In this document: piece after piece, positions 1-9,984 of the stretch
How the letters are laid out: each line of letters begins with the position of its first letter
How positions within the stretch are numbered: position 1 is the first letter of the stretch
NCBI RefSeq assembly: GCF_009727055.1
Contig: NC_052352.1
Coordinates: forward strand, 27,497,418 to 27,561,417
Source of the DNA: Benincasa hispida
Lineage: Eukaryota; Streptophyta; Magnoliopsida; Cucurbitales; Cucurbitaceae
Length of the DNA: 64,000 nt
Direction: 5' to 3'
Program-made: the position numbers and the translations under genes
The notes under the pieces: generated by a model
Database searches by the model: none
Told to the model about the DNA's origin: nothing
What the model saw: only the letters and a program-made list of their open reading frames with translations

Positions 1-1
1 T

Positions 2-280
2 ACTTTCCAACAATGTATGATGGCGATATTTTCAGATTACTTGGAGGAGTCAGTCGAGATATTCATGGACGATTTTTTCAGTTTTCGGCAATAATTATGA
101 CTTCTGTTTATCTAACCTTGAGAAAGTCTTGAAGAGATGTGTGGAAACGAATCTTGCTCTAAACTGGGAAAAATGCCACTTTATGGTTGAAGAAGGAATT
201 GTACTAGGTCATAAAATCTCGAAGGCAGGATTGAAAGTTGATCAGGCAAAAATCGACGCAATTTCCAAGCTACCCCTCCA
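2..280 (+). pseudogene. Reverse transcriptase C-terminal part (Ty3, broken)
   Basis: The second frame reads into a palm-domain FMDD box: the Met codon is at 65-67 and the two catalytic Asp codons are at 68-73. An extra T in the T-run at 74-79 then shifts the frame. The thumb region resumes with the signature [19 protein letters not shown], and a TGA at about 282 breaks it again. It would copy element RNA into DNA inside cytoplasmic virus-like particles. It is only the last third of an RT and cannot be active. Confidence 0.85.
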
Positions 281-1006
281 GTGAACGTGAAAACACTTAG
301 GAGTTTTCTGGGACACGCTGGGTTTTATCGAAGATTTATTTGTAACTTCTCCCAGATCACAAGGCCCTTAAGTGCGCTCTTTGAAGCTGACCGTGAATAT
401 AACTTTGATGATGTGTGCACTGAAGCATTCAAAACATTGAAAGATGTGCCTGTCACTGCACCCACTCTGATTGCGCCAGACTGGACGCAACCATTTGCGT
501 TGATGTGTGATGCTAGCGGATATGATGTGGGCGCAGTTTTGAGTCAACACAAGGACAAGGTTTTTCATCCTATCTACTATACAAGTAAAACGTTGAATGA
601 TGCGCAGGAGAATTATACAACCACGGAGAAGGAAATGCTCACACTGGTATTTGCACTGGAAAAATTCCGCCAGTACTTAATCGGAACAAAATTTGTGGTG
701 TATAATGATCACTTTGCGCTCAAATACCTGATGACAAAGAAGGATGCGAAACCAAAGCTGATACGGTGGGTGTTGTTCCTGCAAGAGTTTGACCTAGAAA
801 TCAAAGATCGGAAGGGCACCGAGAACCAAGTCGCTAATCATCTGTCAAGACTGGAAAATTGCGAGGTTCAAGGGAAAGAAAAAGATATTGAAGAACGATT
901 CCCTGATGAGCTGCTAATGTCGATAGGTATTAATGTTCCATGGTATGCGGACATTGTGAACTTCATAGTTTGCGGCCAAGTACCAAAGGAATATACTTAC
1001 CAGTAG
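281..1006 (+). pseudogene. RT connection and RNase H domain (Ty3, decayed)
   Basis: This is an open stretch of 241 codons with no good ATG; it simply continues the polymerase after a stop. Residues 6-20 ([15 protein letters not shown]) are the RT thumb end. RNase H follows: [13 protein letters not shown] carries the first catalytic Asp, [10 protein letters not shown] the Glu, and [10 protein letters not shown] the second Asp. The terminal catalytic motif, usually ADHLSRL, reads ANHLSRL here, an Asp to Asn change expected to cripple hydrolysis of the RNA/DNA hybrid. A TAG closes it before the integrase zinc finger. Confidence 0.88.
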
Positions 1007-1022
1007 AAGAAGAAACTGAGAC

Positions 1023-2184
1023 ATGACGTCAAATTTTATTTCTGGGATGACCCATTCCTATATCGACTTGGCCCTTATCACATTCTACGTCGATGCGTTC
1101 CTGAGCACGAAGTCAAGCACATTCTCGAGCTTTGTCATGAGACCCCTTACGAAGGACATTTTGGGGGGTAGCGGACTGCCGCAAAGGTCCTATAGAGTGG
1201 CTATTTCTGGCCAACACTGTTTAAGGATGCCCATGCCTATGTTGTTCAGTGCGACAGATACCAGAGAATGAGGAATATGTCTAAAAGAAATGAAATACTG
1301 TTGACATTAATCTTGGAAGTTGAATTATTTAATGTATGGAGAATCAACTTTATGGGCCCATTTCCACCATCAGAAGGTCATCATTACATCCTGGTCACGG
1401 TTGATTACGCATCAAAATGGGTTGAGGCCATCACATGTGCCAAGAATGATGCGGCCACAGTGGTGAATTTTCTCAAGAAGAATATCTTTACCAGATATGG
1501 GACGCCACGGGCCTTAATCAGCGATGAGGGCTCTCACTTCATCAACTGCATAATCACCAACCTATTGACTAAATTTAACGTCAGCCATAGGGTTGCAACC
1601 ACTTATCACCCACAGACTAATGGGAAAGCAGAGATTTCTAACCAAGAGATCAAAACTATCTTGGAGAAGGTAGTCAGTACCTCCAGGAAGGATTGGTCAC
1701 CCAAGCTTGATGAAGCATTGTGGGCATACAGGACTGCCTATAAAACTCCAATTGGCACGTCCTCATATGCCCTGGTCTTTGGAAAAGCTTGCCATCTGTC
1801 GTTCGAGTTGGAACATAAGGCGATGTGGGCATGCAAGAAGCTGAAATTTGATTTAGCAAGTGCGGGAAAGTTCAGAAGCTGCAACTAAACCAGCTGGTCG
1901 AAAGGCGAAGGGACGCCTACAAAAATGCCAAGATCTATAAGGAAAGAACCAAAAAGTGGCATGAAAACCGCATAAACAATCGGACATTCGTCAAAGGTCA
2001 ACAGGTATTATTGTTTAACGCACGTTTGCGATTGTTTCCTGGGAAGGTTAAGTCCCGCTGGTCTAGACTACTCCAAATCAAGACTATCTTTCTCCACGGA
2101 GCGGTGGAACTAACAACTGAGATGGAAACAACTCATTTAAAGTCAATGGTCAGTAGATTAAGCCTTACTACAGAGGCGATCTAG
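1023..2184 (+). pseudogene. Integrase: zinc finger, DDE core and C-terminal tail (Ty3, broken)
   Basis: The H2C2 zinc-binding region lies at 1023-1271 but is scrambled over frames. The DDE core at 1268-1888 is better kept: [10 protein letters not shown] holds the first Asp, LISDEGSHF the second, and [10 protein letters not shown] the Glu. [18 protein letters not shown] follows. A frameshift near 1885 moves the basic C-terminal tail to another frame that stops at TAG 2182-2184. No chromodomain is seen, which separates it from the chromovirus at 34776-42550. In life it would insert the cDNA, leaving 5-bp duplications. Confidence 0.87.
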
Positions 2185-3978
2185 ATCGATGCATGGATAC
2201 TTTTGACTTAGGCAAACAGGATTAACCGCTTGTGGAGGATGATATTGCGGTAATTCTGAAAACTTTCTCCAATCAGCATTCCTACCTATGTTTACTTGCT
2301 TTCTTTATTGCTTTCTTTACTACTTTCTAAATTGCGTTATTTAATGCTTCTTAGGGTTAGCCTTTACTGCTTTCTATATTTTCCTTCAATTTAATTCATG
2401 AGTATCTTTCCATGTCATGTTTAATTCCTTTAATTTGTAGGCATTAGTAGCGTCGTTCTTAAATTTGTGTGAATGAATGGATGAAACGTTGAAAACCGCA
2501 AAAATATTTTCGACTTGCGTTATTGATGAATTAAAAAGAAAAATAAAAATTTGTATGTAACGCGATGATGAGTGTATTTCTTAATAATAGAAACACTTTG
2601 CGTCCATTACACCCAAATGCATTGCGTTGAGGGGTGTGTTGCGCGCATAGTTGTTCTTTAGCTGTCCTTAGCAGATATGCACAATGTCGAGTTAGTGTTG
2701 TGCTGGTAGAAATACCGTGCACCCATCCTCCAGAAATGCGTTTAGTTAAGGGGTGTGTTGCGGGAATACCTGCATTCTTGCCCGTCCTTGGAAAAAATGT
2801 ATTTGCGTTAAATGGAAGTGCGGTGTTAAATTTTAATCATGCACCCGTCTAAATCAAATTCAAAAGATAACTTCACTTATTATTTTTCTATGTTTAATTA
2901 AATTATTTGATTCTTTGTACAGGAAAAAAGGTTTGTATTGCATTATTTGTAATTACTTGTATACTTAATTAATTTTCAATACAACTGAGTAGTAAGTCAT
3001 TCCATATGCCTGTGCCTCTTCTTTATCATCCTTTGTCAACTTTGCGATATTCTTAATCTTTCATTTTGCGTTATTCATTGTTCTGCCATGATGTATAATA
3101 TGTATACACATCGAAACATTTCCCATACTTTGTAATTTCTAACTAACACTTAGTTAATTCGTAGCTTAGCAATGCTTTAACTTTTACTCTTCAAAATTCT
3201 GCTCAAACCTTCTTTTCAAAAAATTTTCTAAGTGTTTGTCTATTCTGTCCAAACAACACAATGAGGACCTTGCGCATCTCTAAATTTGGGGGTGGGGAAG
3301 GTATGAGCAAATGAGATCAAGAGTATGTAGTCATTAAGAAAAATGCATTCATTTTTCATCTAAAAAAAAATCATATAAACTCCAATGTCAACGCAAGTGA
3401 AAACCTCAAAAACATTCCCAACCTGATAAGAGTTAAGTTGTGAAAGAAGCCTGCTCGTAGTTGGATGTTCGCATGACATCTGTGGGAGCAAGCCAAAATG
3501 AAGGTGGGTTTCCCAGAACAACGCAATATGAAAGGAGAAATATGAGAAAAAGAAAAAAAAAATAAAAGAATGCAAGAGACAACTCCTCCGAAATTCATGA
3601 GTTAAAGTTGAGATAGGCACACAACTGTTGGATGTTCGCATGACACCCATAGGAACAAGCCAAAACGAAGGGTGTAACCATGATTAACAGTCTCTAATAA
3701 ATGACGCAAAGTTTGACCATCGCATCCAGATGTATCAAGTTATTTTGACAAGAAGAGGTAAATATTCTTTTTAAAACTAGAAAAACATTTTTTAGCAGAA
3801 TTTGTAGTATAGAAGAATAAAGTAGGGCTTTGTTATGAATTTTCAAGGATAGAAGGAAATTGCGTTGTCAAGTAATATGCCTAGTGGAGCATTCGGAGCA
3901 ACCAATCAACGCAAAATTTATGATGGGAATTGAGCATTATTTCCTTAGTAGAAGATATGCTTGAGGAAAAGCATATAT
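2185..3978 (+). other. 3' noncoding region of the Athila/Tat element
   Basis: About 1.8 kb without coding potential between integrase and PPT. It holds a degenerate GGGGTGTGTTG repeat (2601-2850), a PPT-like tract TAAATTTGGGGGTGGGG (3281-3297) about 0.7 kb before the true PPT, and two related modules around GTTGGATGTTCGCATGACA (3424-3503 and 3601-3670). All are found again in the element at 46435-59034. ORF2 of that element (49622-52447) is missing here; the expected place is near 2850-3280. Confidence 0.8.
2601..2850 (+). repeat. Degenerate repeat built on GGGGTGTGTTGCG
   Basis: Units contain AATGCGTTN(4-9)GGGGTGTGTTGCG followed by a CTGTCCTTAG or CCGTCCTTGG box, repeated at roughly 110-bp spacing with much decay. 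The same unit, in the same orientation relative to its element, occurs at 52806-53085, so it is an ancestral part of the family and not a chance repeat. Confidence 0.7.
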
Positions 3979-3993
3979 CTAAATTTGGGGGTG
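3979..3993 (+). other. Polypurine tract (plus-strand primer)
   Basis: CTAAATTTGGGGGTG directly precedes the LTR TG. Ty3 elements use such a purine run to prime second-strand synthesis. The same sequence sits at the same place in the other Athila/Tat copies here. Confidence 0.85.
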
Positions 3994-5806
3994 TGATAAC
4001 TGTAGAAATACAAGTTATTTATACTGCTTTATTTAGATATTGCGGTTAAAAGAGAGGAAAGTTGCGTCAATTGTATGGAAATTGGCTAAGAAATGCAAGA
4101 ATTATAAATTCTCGTCAATACACCTACTTATAGCATTGCGATGGTAGAAAAGAATATTTCAAGTCCGTTTTGTAGGAAATCAAGTCACTGTATGCGTTCA
4201 TAGCTCAAGATAAAAAGAACAACGCATCTACGTCGCATTGTGCCCATCATTCAGGAATGAATAGACGATCAACACAATGACGACGCATACGAAAATCGAT
4301 CAAGAGCTTTGCGATCAACGAAACTTCAACCTCATGCGGTAATAAAAAACAACACCGCATGCGGACAAACGATCGAAGACGCAAAAGAGCAACGCAATTG
4401 TGGAGGATTCAAACATGTGTACAGCTGACCGTTGTGCATTTCTGACGGGATTGATTGCATAACAGAAGGAATATTCATTCCACCATTTCCGGAGCTGCCA
4501 GAACAATAAAGTGGGGTCCACAAGTCAGAGAATCAAAGCTGAGTCTATAAATAGCCTCTGAAATTCCATTGCAAAATATACTTGAGATGGGCATATTTTG
4601 ATATTTGTATATTGAGAGAGAGATTGATCTGAGTGATGATCGAAGAAGATCCGAGAAGATTTAAGAGACAAGGCCGAGAGGTGAGTCTCAGTGCAAATCC
4701 TTTCAATCCCCGTCGTGAAGCTCTGTACCAAGGTCACTTCTACTAGACAAGCAAGCCTGAGAGGGAAGCTCTTCCTTCCATTCACTCCATTCGCCGGCAA
4801 GCAAATCCACCATCCAAATCTATGTCAAGACGTTGGTAGTCTTCTGTATTTTTTTCTATCTCTTATCATCAATTGTATTCATCTTCTTAATCTCTATCAT
4901 TCACACCATATATCAGCCACTAAATATTAGAATTGAATGTCATGATCATTTTCATCTCCATCTTTCTGTCTATTTCCGTTCCTCCATTAATCGCATTCTC
5001 CATGGTATTTTCTTAATCCCTTGGTAATTATAATGAATTAAACAAGTAAACTAATCTGTGCTTAAGAAATAAATATGTTTAGCTAAAGCATGCTAGACGA
5101 CATCTTCACCTGTGAGAGCAGAAGTGAAGATGACATCCTGCCTGTCGAGAGAAGGTTAGATGAATGCGTTAACTAAAGCGATATGTACTTCCAGAGATGA
5201 AAGCAACCTTGCGTTCATTACGTTCATCCCTGTTTCACCACAGAGATGTGGGAACGCGGCCGATCACCGAGAGGTGTATGCCAAGGGAAAGCGGAACCGT
5301 AGTTAAATCTTTAACACAATTAATGAACTTGCGATGTTTATATTAATTACCCTTTCTATTTCTATTTCATACATAAAGACTTGCCACTGCATAACACGAC
5401 CCTTTGTATAATCTTCACAGTCAGTCTCAAACTCAGTATCAGTATCCTATATTTGTATCATAATAGCTTAGGTTTACTTTTATCGCATTTTATTTTATTA
5501 TCGCAACTTTACTTTACTGCATAATTTTACTTTATCGCAACTTTAAATACCTGTACACATACATAACTTTTATAAATTGAAAAGCCCCCGATTGCATATA
5601 TCACGAACGTAATGCATTAACTACGCAATCCATATATTCGACCTCAGATCACTCGGAGAAACTTGCGGTGGAATTATACTTGGTTTCAATGCAAGGAAAC
5701 TTGTGACAACGCATAGCATACTACAAGCATTTCATTAATAATGCATACATCTAGAAGCAGTATCGCACATCATCGCATATCACATTTCATGCATGATGGA
5801 GCTGTA
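3994..5806 (+). repeat. 3' LTR, Tat family 1 (LTR G)
   Basis: It starts TGATAACTGTAGAAATACAA right after the PPT and aligns over its whole length with the minus-strand LTRs at 54649-56458, 46435-48458 and 57010-59034. The first bases form a stem with a GAAA loop; one base has been lost from the left arm. The right end is less sure because the last 20 bp have decayed. The LTR is rich in TGCGTT, AACGCA and ATCGCA words. A TATA box is at 4545-4554. Confidence 0.82.
4545..4554 (+). promoter_or_regulatory. TATA box of LTR G
   Basis: CTATAAATAG, about 550 bp into the LTR, at the place matching the TATA boxes of the sister LTRs. It marks the U3/R region. Confidence 0.7.
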
Positions 5807-7524
5807 CGATAGTGTTTGACACTAAGCGATCGTGTAGCATCCTTTGGCAATAGATGATGAGAATATACGATAGAAGGCAAACACTACACGATCGTGTAGT
5901 TTTGTTAAGCGATGAGCGTTGGTTGCTAAATGATCAAGCAAACACTAAACGATCAGGCAAACGCATGACGATGGTCGTCATTGCTAAACGATCAGCCTTA
6001 GCAATATTTTGAGTGTGAGCAAGAGCAGCCGGTTCTCTTAAGGTTTTGTCTAATTCAGCTTCAAATAGTTTGTGGTTGGTCCGGTTCAGACTCTATTGGT
6101 TCAGTTCATACGGTTTAGATCCGGTTCAAGCGGTTTTGGAGCGGTTCAAGCAGTGTTGAAGCTATTTTTGTAATATTTAGACTTTTGTTTGCTTGTTTTT
6201 GCCAAAACTAAGATCATATCAGTATGTGTTTAATTATTTATCCATTAGATGTATGTTATAATTTGTTATAATATATAGTATGCATGTTAGGGTTTCTTGT
6301 ATTTAATATAAGTGTTATATTAGATATTGAATGCATGTATATTGTGGATGTTTAGCATGTCTAAAGTTTTATAAATTGTTATAAATATGGGTTAGACATT
6401 TAAAATCCATAACGAAGAACAATTGCATGCCCACGTAGGTTAACTACTTTTTTTAATTATTTAAAATAGGTCGTTAAACTTGTAAAACTAGGGTTACAAA
6501 CTCAACCGGTATATAATCCTGTCGAAGGTTGGGGGTATTTAAGTTGACGGTCTACGAAACACCGAACCTAGGGATTATAGACGAATAATTGAGCGTTGTA
6601 TTCGTGAGCGATGTGAGGTAAACCACATAGACTTAGGGTTATTTTTATTAGCTGGTAAAGAACCTAAGTATATAGTTACCCAAAATATTAGAACACTTCA
6701 GTGGTAGTGAATAACTTCTATATGATAGAGTTATTAGAAAACTTCAGCGGGAGATTAATGATCTACACGATATGTTATTCTTAGCTCTCACGTTTTTATG
6801 AGTTCATAGTCTGGATTTAAGTAGTACTTCGTGTCATCCTGGAAGTGACCTCCCTACGGAGAGTATTTTTTAGCTTAAATTTAGACTTGGGTGAATAAGG
6901 GGAAGTTGTACGAACAGAAATCCAGTGTACGATTTCAACTGCCACGTCTTCACATAGTTCACACCATGAGATTCATATGACACTTCGTGTCACCTTGGAA
7001 GTGACCTCCCTATGGAAAGTGCTTTGTATGAGTCAATATCAAGGTGAATGGAGGAAGTAATTCATAGTGAGTGGGTGAAGGAAATGTGTCAACATATCCT
7101 GCAGTCTTCTCCATTAGTCTGAATTGTGAGATTCCTATGTTGCACCTGCTGGTTAGCTTTAAGCGGCCCTTTGCTAGTCATTTAACGATGGCTATCCATA
7201 TGGAAGGTTGTAACATAGGATTCGGAGCAACCCAGACTTCAGTAAAATGAATAGGGTTTTATAGTTCCGTCTTGGGTATTTTCTTCTATTTCGGAGCGAT
7301 ACTCATACCGTTCTATAAGATCCGAAAATTGCGGGTCTACACTTACAGAATTATTAAGTGTTAATAATGTCTGATCAAAAGCGGTACCTAAATGACTATC
7401 GGAATACGAGTTATTCTAGAGATAGTATTTAGTCAAGAATGTCTTAATGTAGTATCATTGCAAAAGAATAATCTTGGGTAAATTATTAAAATTGTTAGAA
7501 CTTAACTGGATTTATAATTTCAGA
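5807..7524 (+). other. Copia 5' leader (untranslated), possibly with LTR end
   Basis: Noncoding DNA leading into a copia gag. The first 200 bp repeat CGATCGTGTAG and AACGATCA words that also mark the copia LTRs at 30900-31140, 46320-46434 and 59040-59220. Further on, a box of the form CTTCGTGTCA..TGGAAGTGACCTCCCTA occurs twice, at 6826-6860 and 6980-7013. No PBS could be recognised, so the LTR/leader boundary is unknown. Confidence 0.6.
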
Positions 7525-8300
7525 ATGACAAGTTCATTGATACAAGTGTTGCTGTCAGATAAATTCATCGAGGATATTTACATAAATTGGAAATCAAATT
7601 GTCCTCCCATTCCTAGCTCTAACACAAACCGAAATGTTTGGGATATATATGACAGATGGGTCAAGGCTAATGATATAGCCCGTGCTTATATCCTCGCTAG
7701 CTTATCTGATGAGTTGACAAACGAAGCATGAGGATATGAGTACTGCCAAAGAAATTATGGAATCGCTACGAGGGATGTTTGGACAGTTATCCTTCACCTT
7801 AAGGCATAATGTCATTAAGTACGTTTACAACAGTCACATCAAAGTGGGGACCAATGTTTGTAATTATGTCCTGGACATGATGGTCCACTTTAATATGGCA
7901 AAAGTAAATGGTGTTATCATTGAGAAGAGAAGTCCAGTTGGTTTTATTCTAGAATCTCTTCTGAAGAGTTTTTTCTGCAATTTTGAATGCATTAATGAAT
8001 AAAACTGAATATAGCTTGACCACTCTACTGAATGAGCAACAGGCTTACCATACATTGTTAGGAACAAAGGGTCTGGTGTTAGAAGTAAATATTACTATTG
8101 CCAAGAAGAGAGGAATGTCCTCCAAGCCTGATGTTGCCTCGTCTGCGAAGAGTAAGTATTCTTGTAAAGAAAGGCAAAGGGAAAGGGAAGAAGATACCTA
8201 CTGGAAAGAAAGGCAAAGATATCACTGCAGGAAGAAGGGCACTGGAGGAGACATTACCCTCAGTATCTTGCCAAAAAGAGAGCAGAGAAAGGGGAGTCTA
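7525..8300 (+). pseudogene. Ty1/copia gag (UBN2 type), broken
   Basis: ATG at 7525 opens MTSSLIQVLLSDKF, the usual start of this gag family. Compared with the family as I remember it, about 17 codons are missing after WKSN, before CPPIP. VWDIYDRWVKANDIARAYIL and a region near EIMESLRGMFGQ are the capsid-like UBN2 core. A TGA at 7729-7731, a TAA at 8000-8002 and a frameshift near 7990 break it. Lys/Arg-rich stretches at 8165-8290 precede the place where the zinc knuckle should be, but the sequence switches to LTR DNA at about 8305. Confidence 0.83.
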
Positions 8301-8308
8301 CTATGGGC

Positions 8309-9230
8309 TTTAGTGGAGTGACCCATTAGTTAACTAATGGGGGTTAGATCGATCTAATGAATTTAGTCGATTAATCTCGGATCGTTAGAGCCCATGATAT
8401 ATAGGTCCACAAGGTCCCCTTATTAGCTCGGAAATGGATTAGCTCCAGAGTAGCGTGATAAGTTAATTTGAAACATTCAAACTAGAATCAAATAGGATTT
8501 GAGAAAATATATTTAAAAACGATTTAAATATATGACGATAAATTTGTATAAAAATTAATTTAATATTTGATATTAAATTAATTTGAATTATTTAAATTGT
8601 TTAAATAATTATTTATTAATTTTATTAGAAATTTATTTTATGAAATTAATTTGTAAAATTAATAAATTTTGATTTTAGAAATAAAATAAGATTTTAAAAT
8701 CAATTTTGGATTTTGGAAATAAATTTACACAAAAAGGAAAAGTGGGTTTTTCCATCTTCATCTTCAACTTGCTCACAATGAACCCATCTCTTCCTTCATT
8801 TACTCCAAGCATGAGCTGCATCCCATGCAACACATCTCTTTGCATAATAGTCTACAATATATTGAAGAGATTGGAGTGATGTAGAGATTGATGAACCGAT
8901 AGAATTTTTCAGAAAAATTCTTGAGAAGAAGATGTTCTTCATTCGGTTGGTTCAGTGAGCTTTCTCTATATTCCATTTAATTCCAGCTTATTTTGAGTCC
9001 CATAACTCAATCTAGAGTACCAAAAGGATAATAGGGAAGATCTTGTGGTGGTCTACACAAGGATTTGGAGGATTTTGCAGTTGGAAAACAAGATTTCAAT
9101 GGTTCGGCCAAGGTATGTTCTTGAAACCCATTAAACTCTGTTTTAGCATGTTTCTTTTCTGCCAAAATTAATCAATTAGAATACTTATGGATCCTGAACT
9201 CTTCCACTGCGTGCTAGGTTCGATCCAACA
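8309..9230 (+). repeat. Copia LTR, 3' portion, joined to gag
   Basis: From GGGCTTTAGTGGAGTGACCC onward this matches the second half of the copia LTRs (compare 15356-16281). It ends CGATCCAACA at 9230, a proper CA terminus. It is fused on the left to gag and on the right directly to the last pol codons, so an LTR inserted in pol and a deletion removed everything between gag and mid-LTR. Confidence 0.7.
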
Positions 9231-9402
9231 GCTAAAGTGTTCGAGGGTCATCTAGAAAGTCTGGGTCTATGGGATATACGACACATTGTCTAGGGCAAAT
9301 GGGAGATATTACTGGGGTATAGTGTATTCCCTAGTTTATTGTATTTTATACCTTATTTGTATTGTACATTGGTCTCTCTACGCTTTAGGACAAAGGGGAG
9401 AT
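9231..9402 (+). pseudogene. Last codons of copia pol plus PPT
   Basis: KVFEGHLESLGLWDIRHIV is the C-terminal tail of copia RNase H, the same tail as in the copia copies at 34741 and 60790 (VFEGHL). Noncoding DNA and a PPT (CAAAGGGGAGAT, 9391-9402) follow, immediately before the LTR. Confidence 0.82.
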
Positions 9403-9601
9403 TGTTGGAAATGGTGTCCTAAATCTCTTTGTAATCTCGTAGTTTGTAGACTCTGTATAAACATCTTGTTATTAATAAAATAAGTGTTATTTTATAAGCA
9501 TATACTTAGTCCAATAAACTAAGATCTGAGGTTATTTTATGTAATTTAAAAAAGTATGTAAAGACATACAGGTGGATATTGTTTAAATGATAACCTAAAT
9601 G
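9403..9601 (+). repeat. Copia 3' LTR, first 200 bp only
   Basis: TGTTGGAAATGGTGTCCTAA matches the start of the LTR at 12506 up to CCTAAATGG near 9601, after which the two diverge. The rest of the LTR is lost. Confidence 0.78.
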
Positions 9602-9984
9602 GTTAGATAATATTTAGGACACCAACGCTAAAAAATTTGGCATCAACAATTACGCACCTGACCTCCACGTATCATCAATGGTAAATTTGTACTTTTTAGG
9701 AAGAGAGAACCTACAAAATAAAGAAAAATGGCTCTGATGCCTAAGTCAGTAAAAGAATTGTAGAATAGAGAAGAAGTCTGAAATTTAAGTTACCTTATTT
9801 GAAGTTATAATAATGTATTTTTAGGAGATTCGATCCAGGGTTTATCTTAGTCCATCTAGGATTAGGATATGATTTTCCATTCCTAGATGAGCTAGGTTAT
9901 CTCTCAAGCCAAATGGCCCAGAATGTGCATTTATCATGCCTTGTTCATCAAACTCCAAGCCTTACCCTGGGCCTCATTGTTGGT
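9602..9984. other. Unclassified DNA
   Basis: AT-rich, no coding potential on either strand. 9611-9625 (TTTAGGACACCAAC) looks like an inverted scrap of a copia LTR start. I recognise nothing else. The solo LTR at 9985 inserted into this DNA, which continues at 11653. Confidence 0.4.

Larger units (their letters stand above)
1..5806 (+). mobile_element. Athila/Tat-lineage Ty3 retrotransposon, 3' half
   Basis: The window opens inside the polymerase of a Ty3/gypsy element and runs through RNase H, integrase, about 1.8 kb of 3' noncoding DNA, a polypurine tract and a 3' LTR. The integrase segment [18 protein letters not shown] is, from memory, typical of the Athila/Tat lineage and not of chromoviruses. 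Frameshifts and stops make the coding part dead. The 5' LTR, gag, protease and most of RT lie to the left of the window. The LTR ends at about 5806 against copia leader DNA rich in CGAT words, so this copy probably inserted into that copia. Confidence 0.88.
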
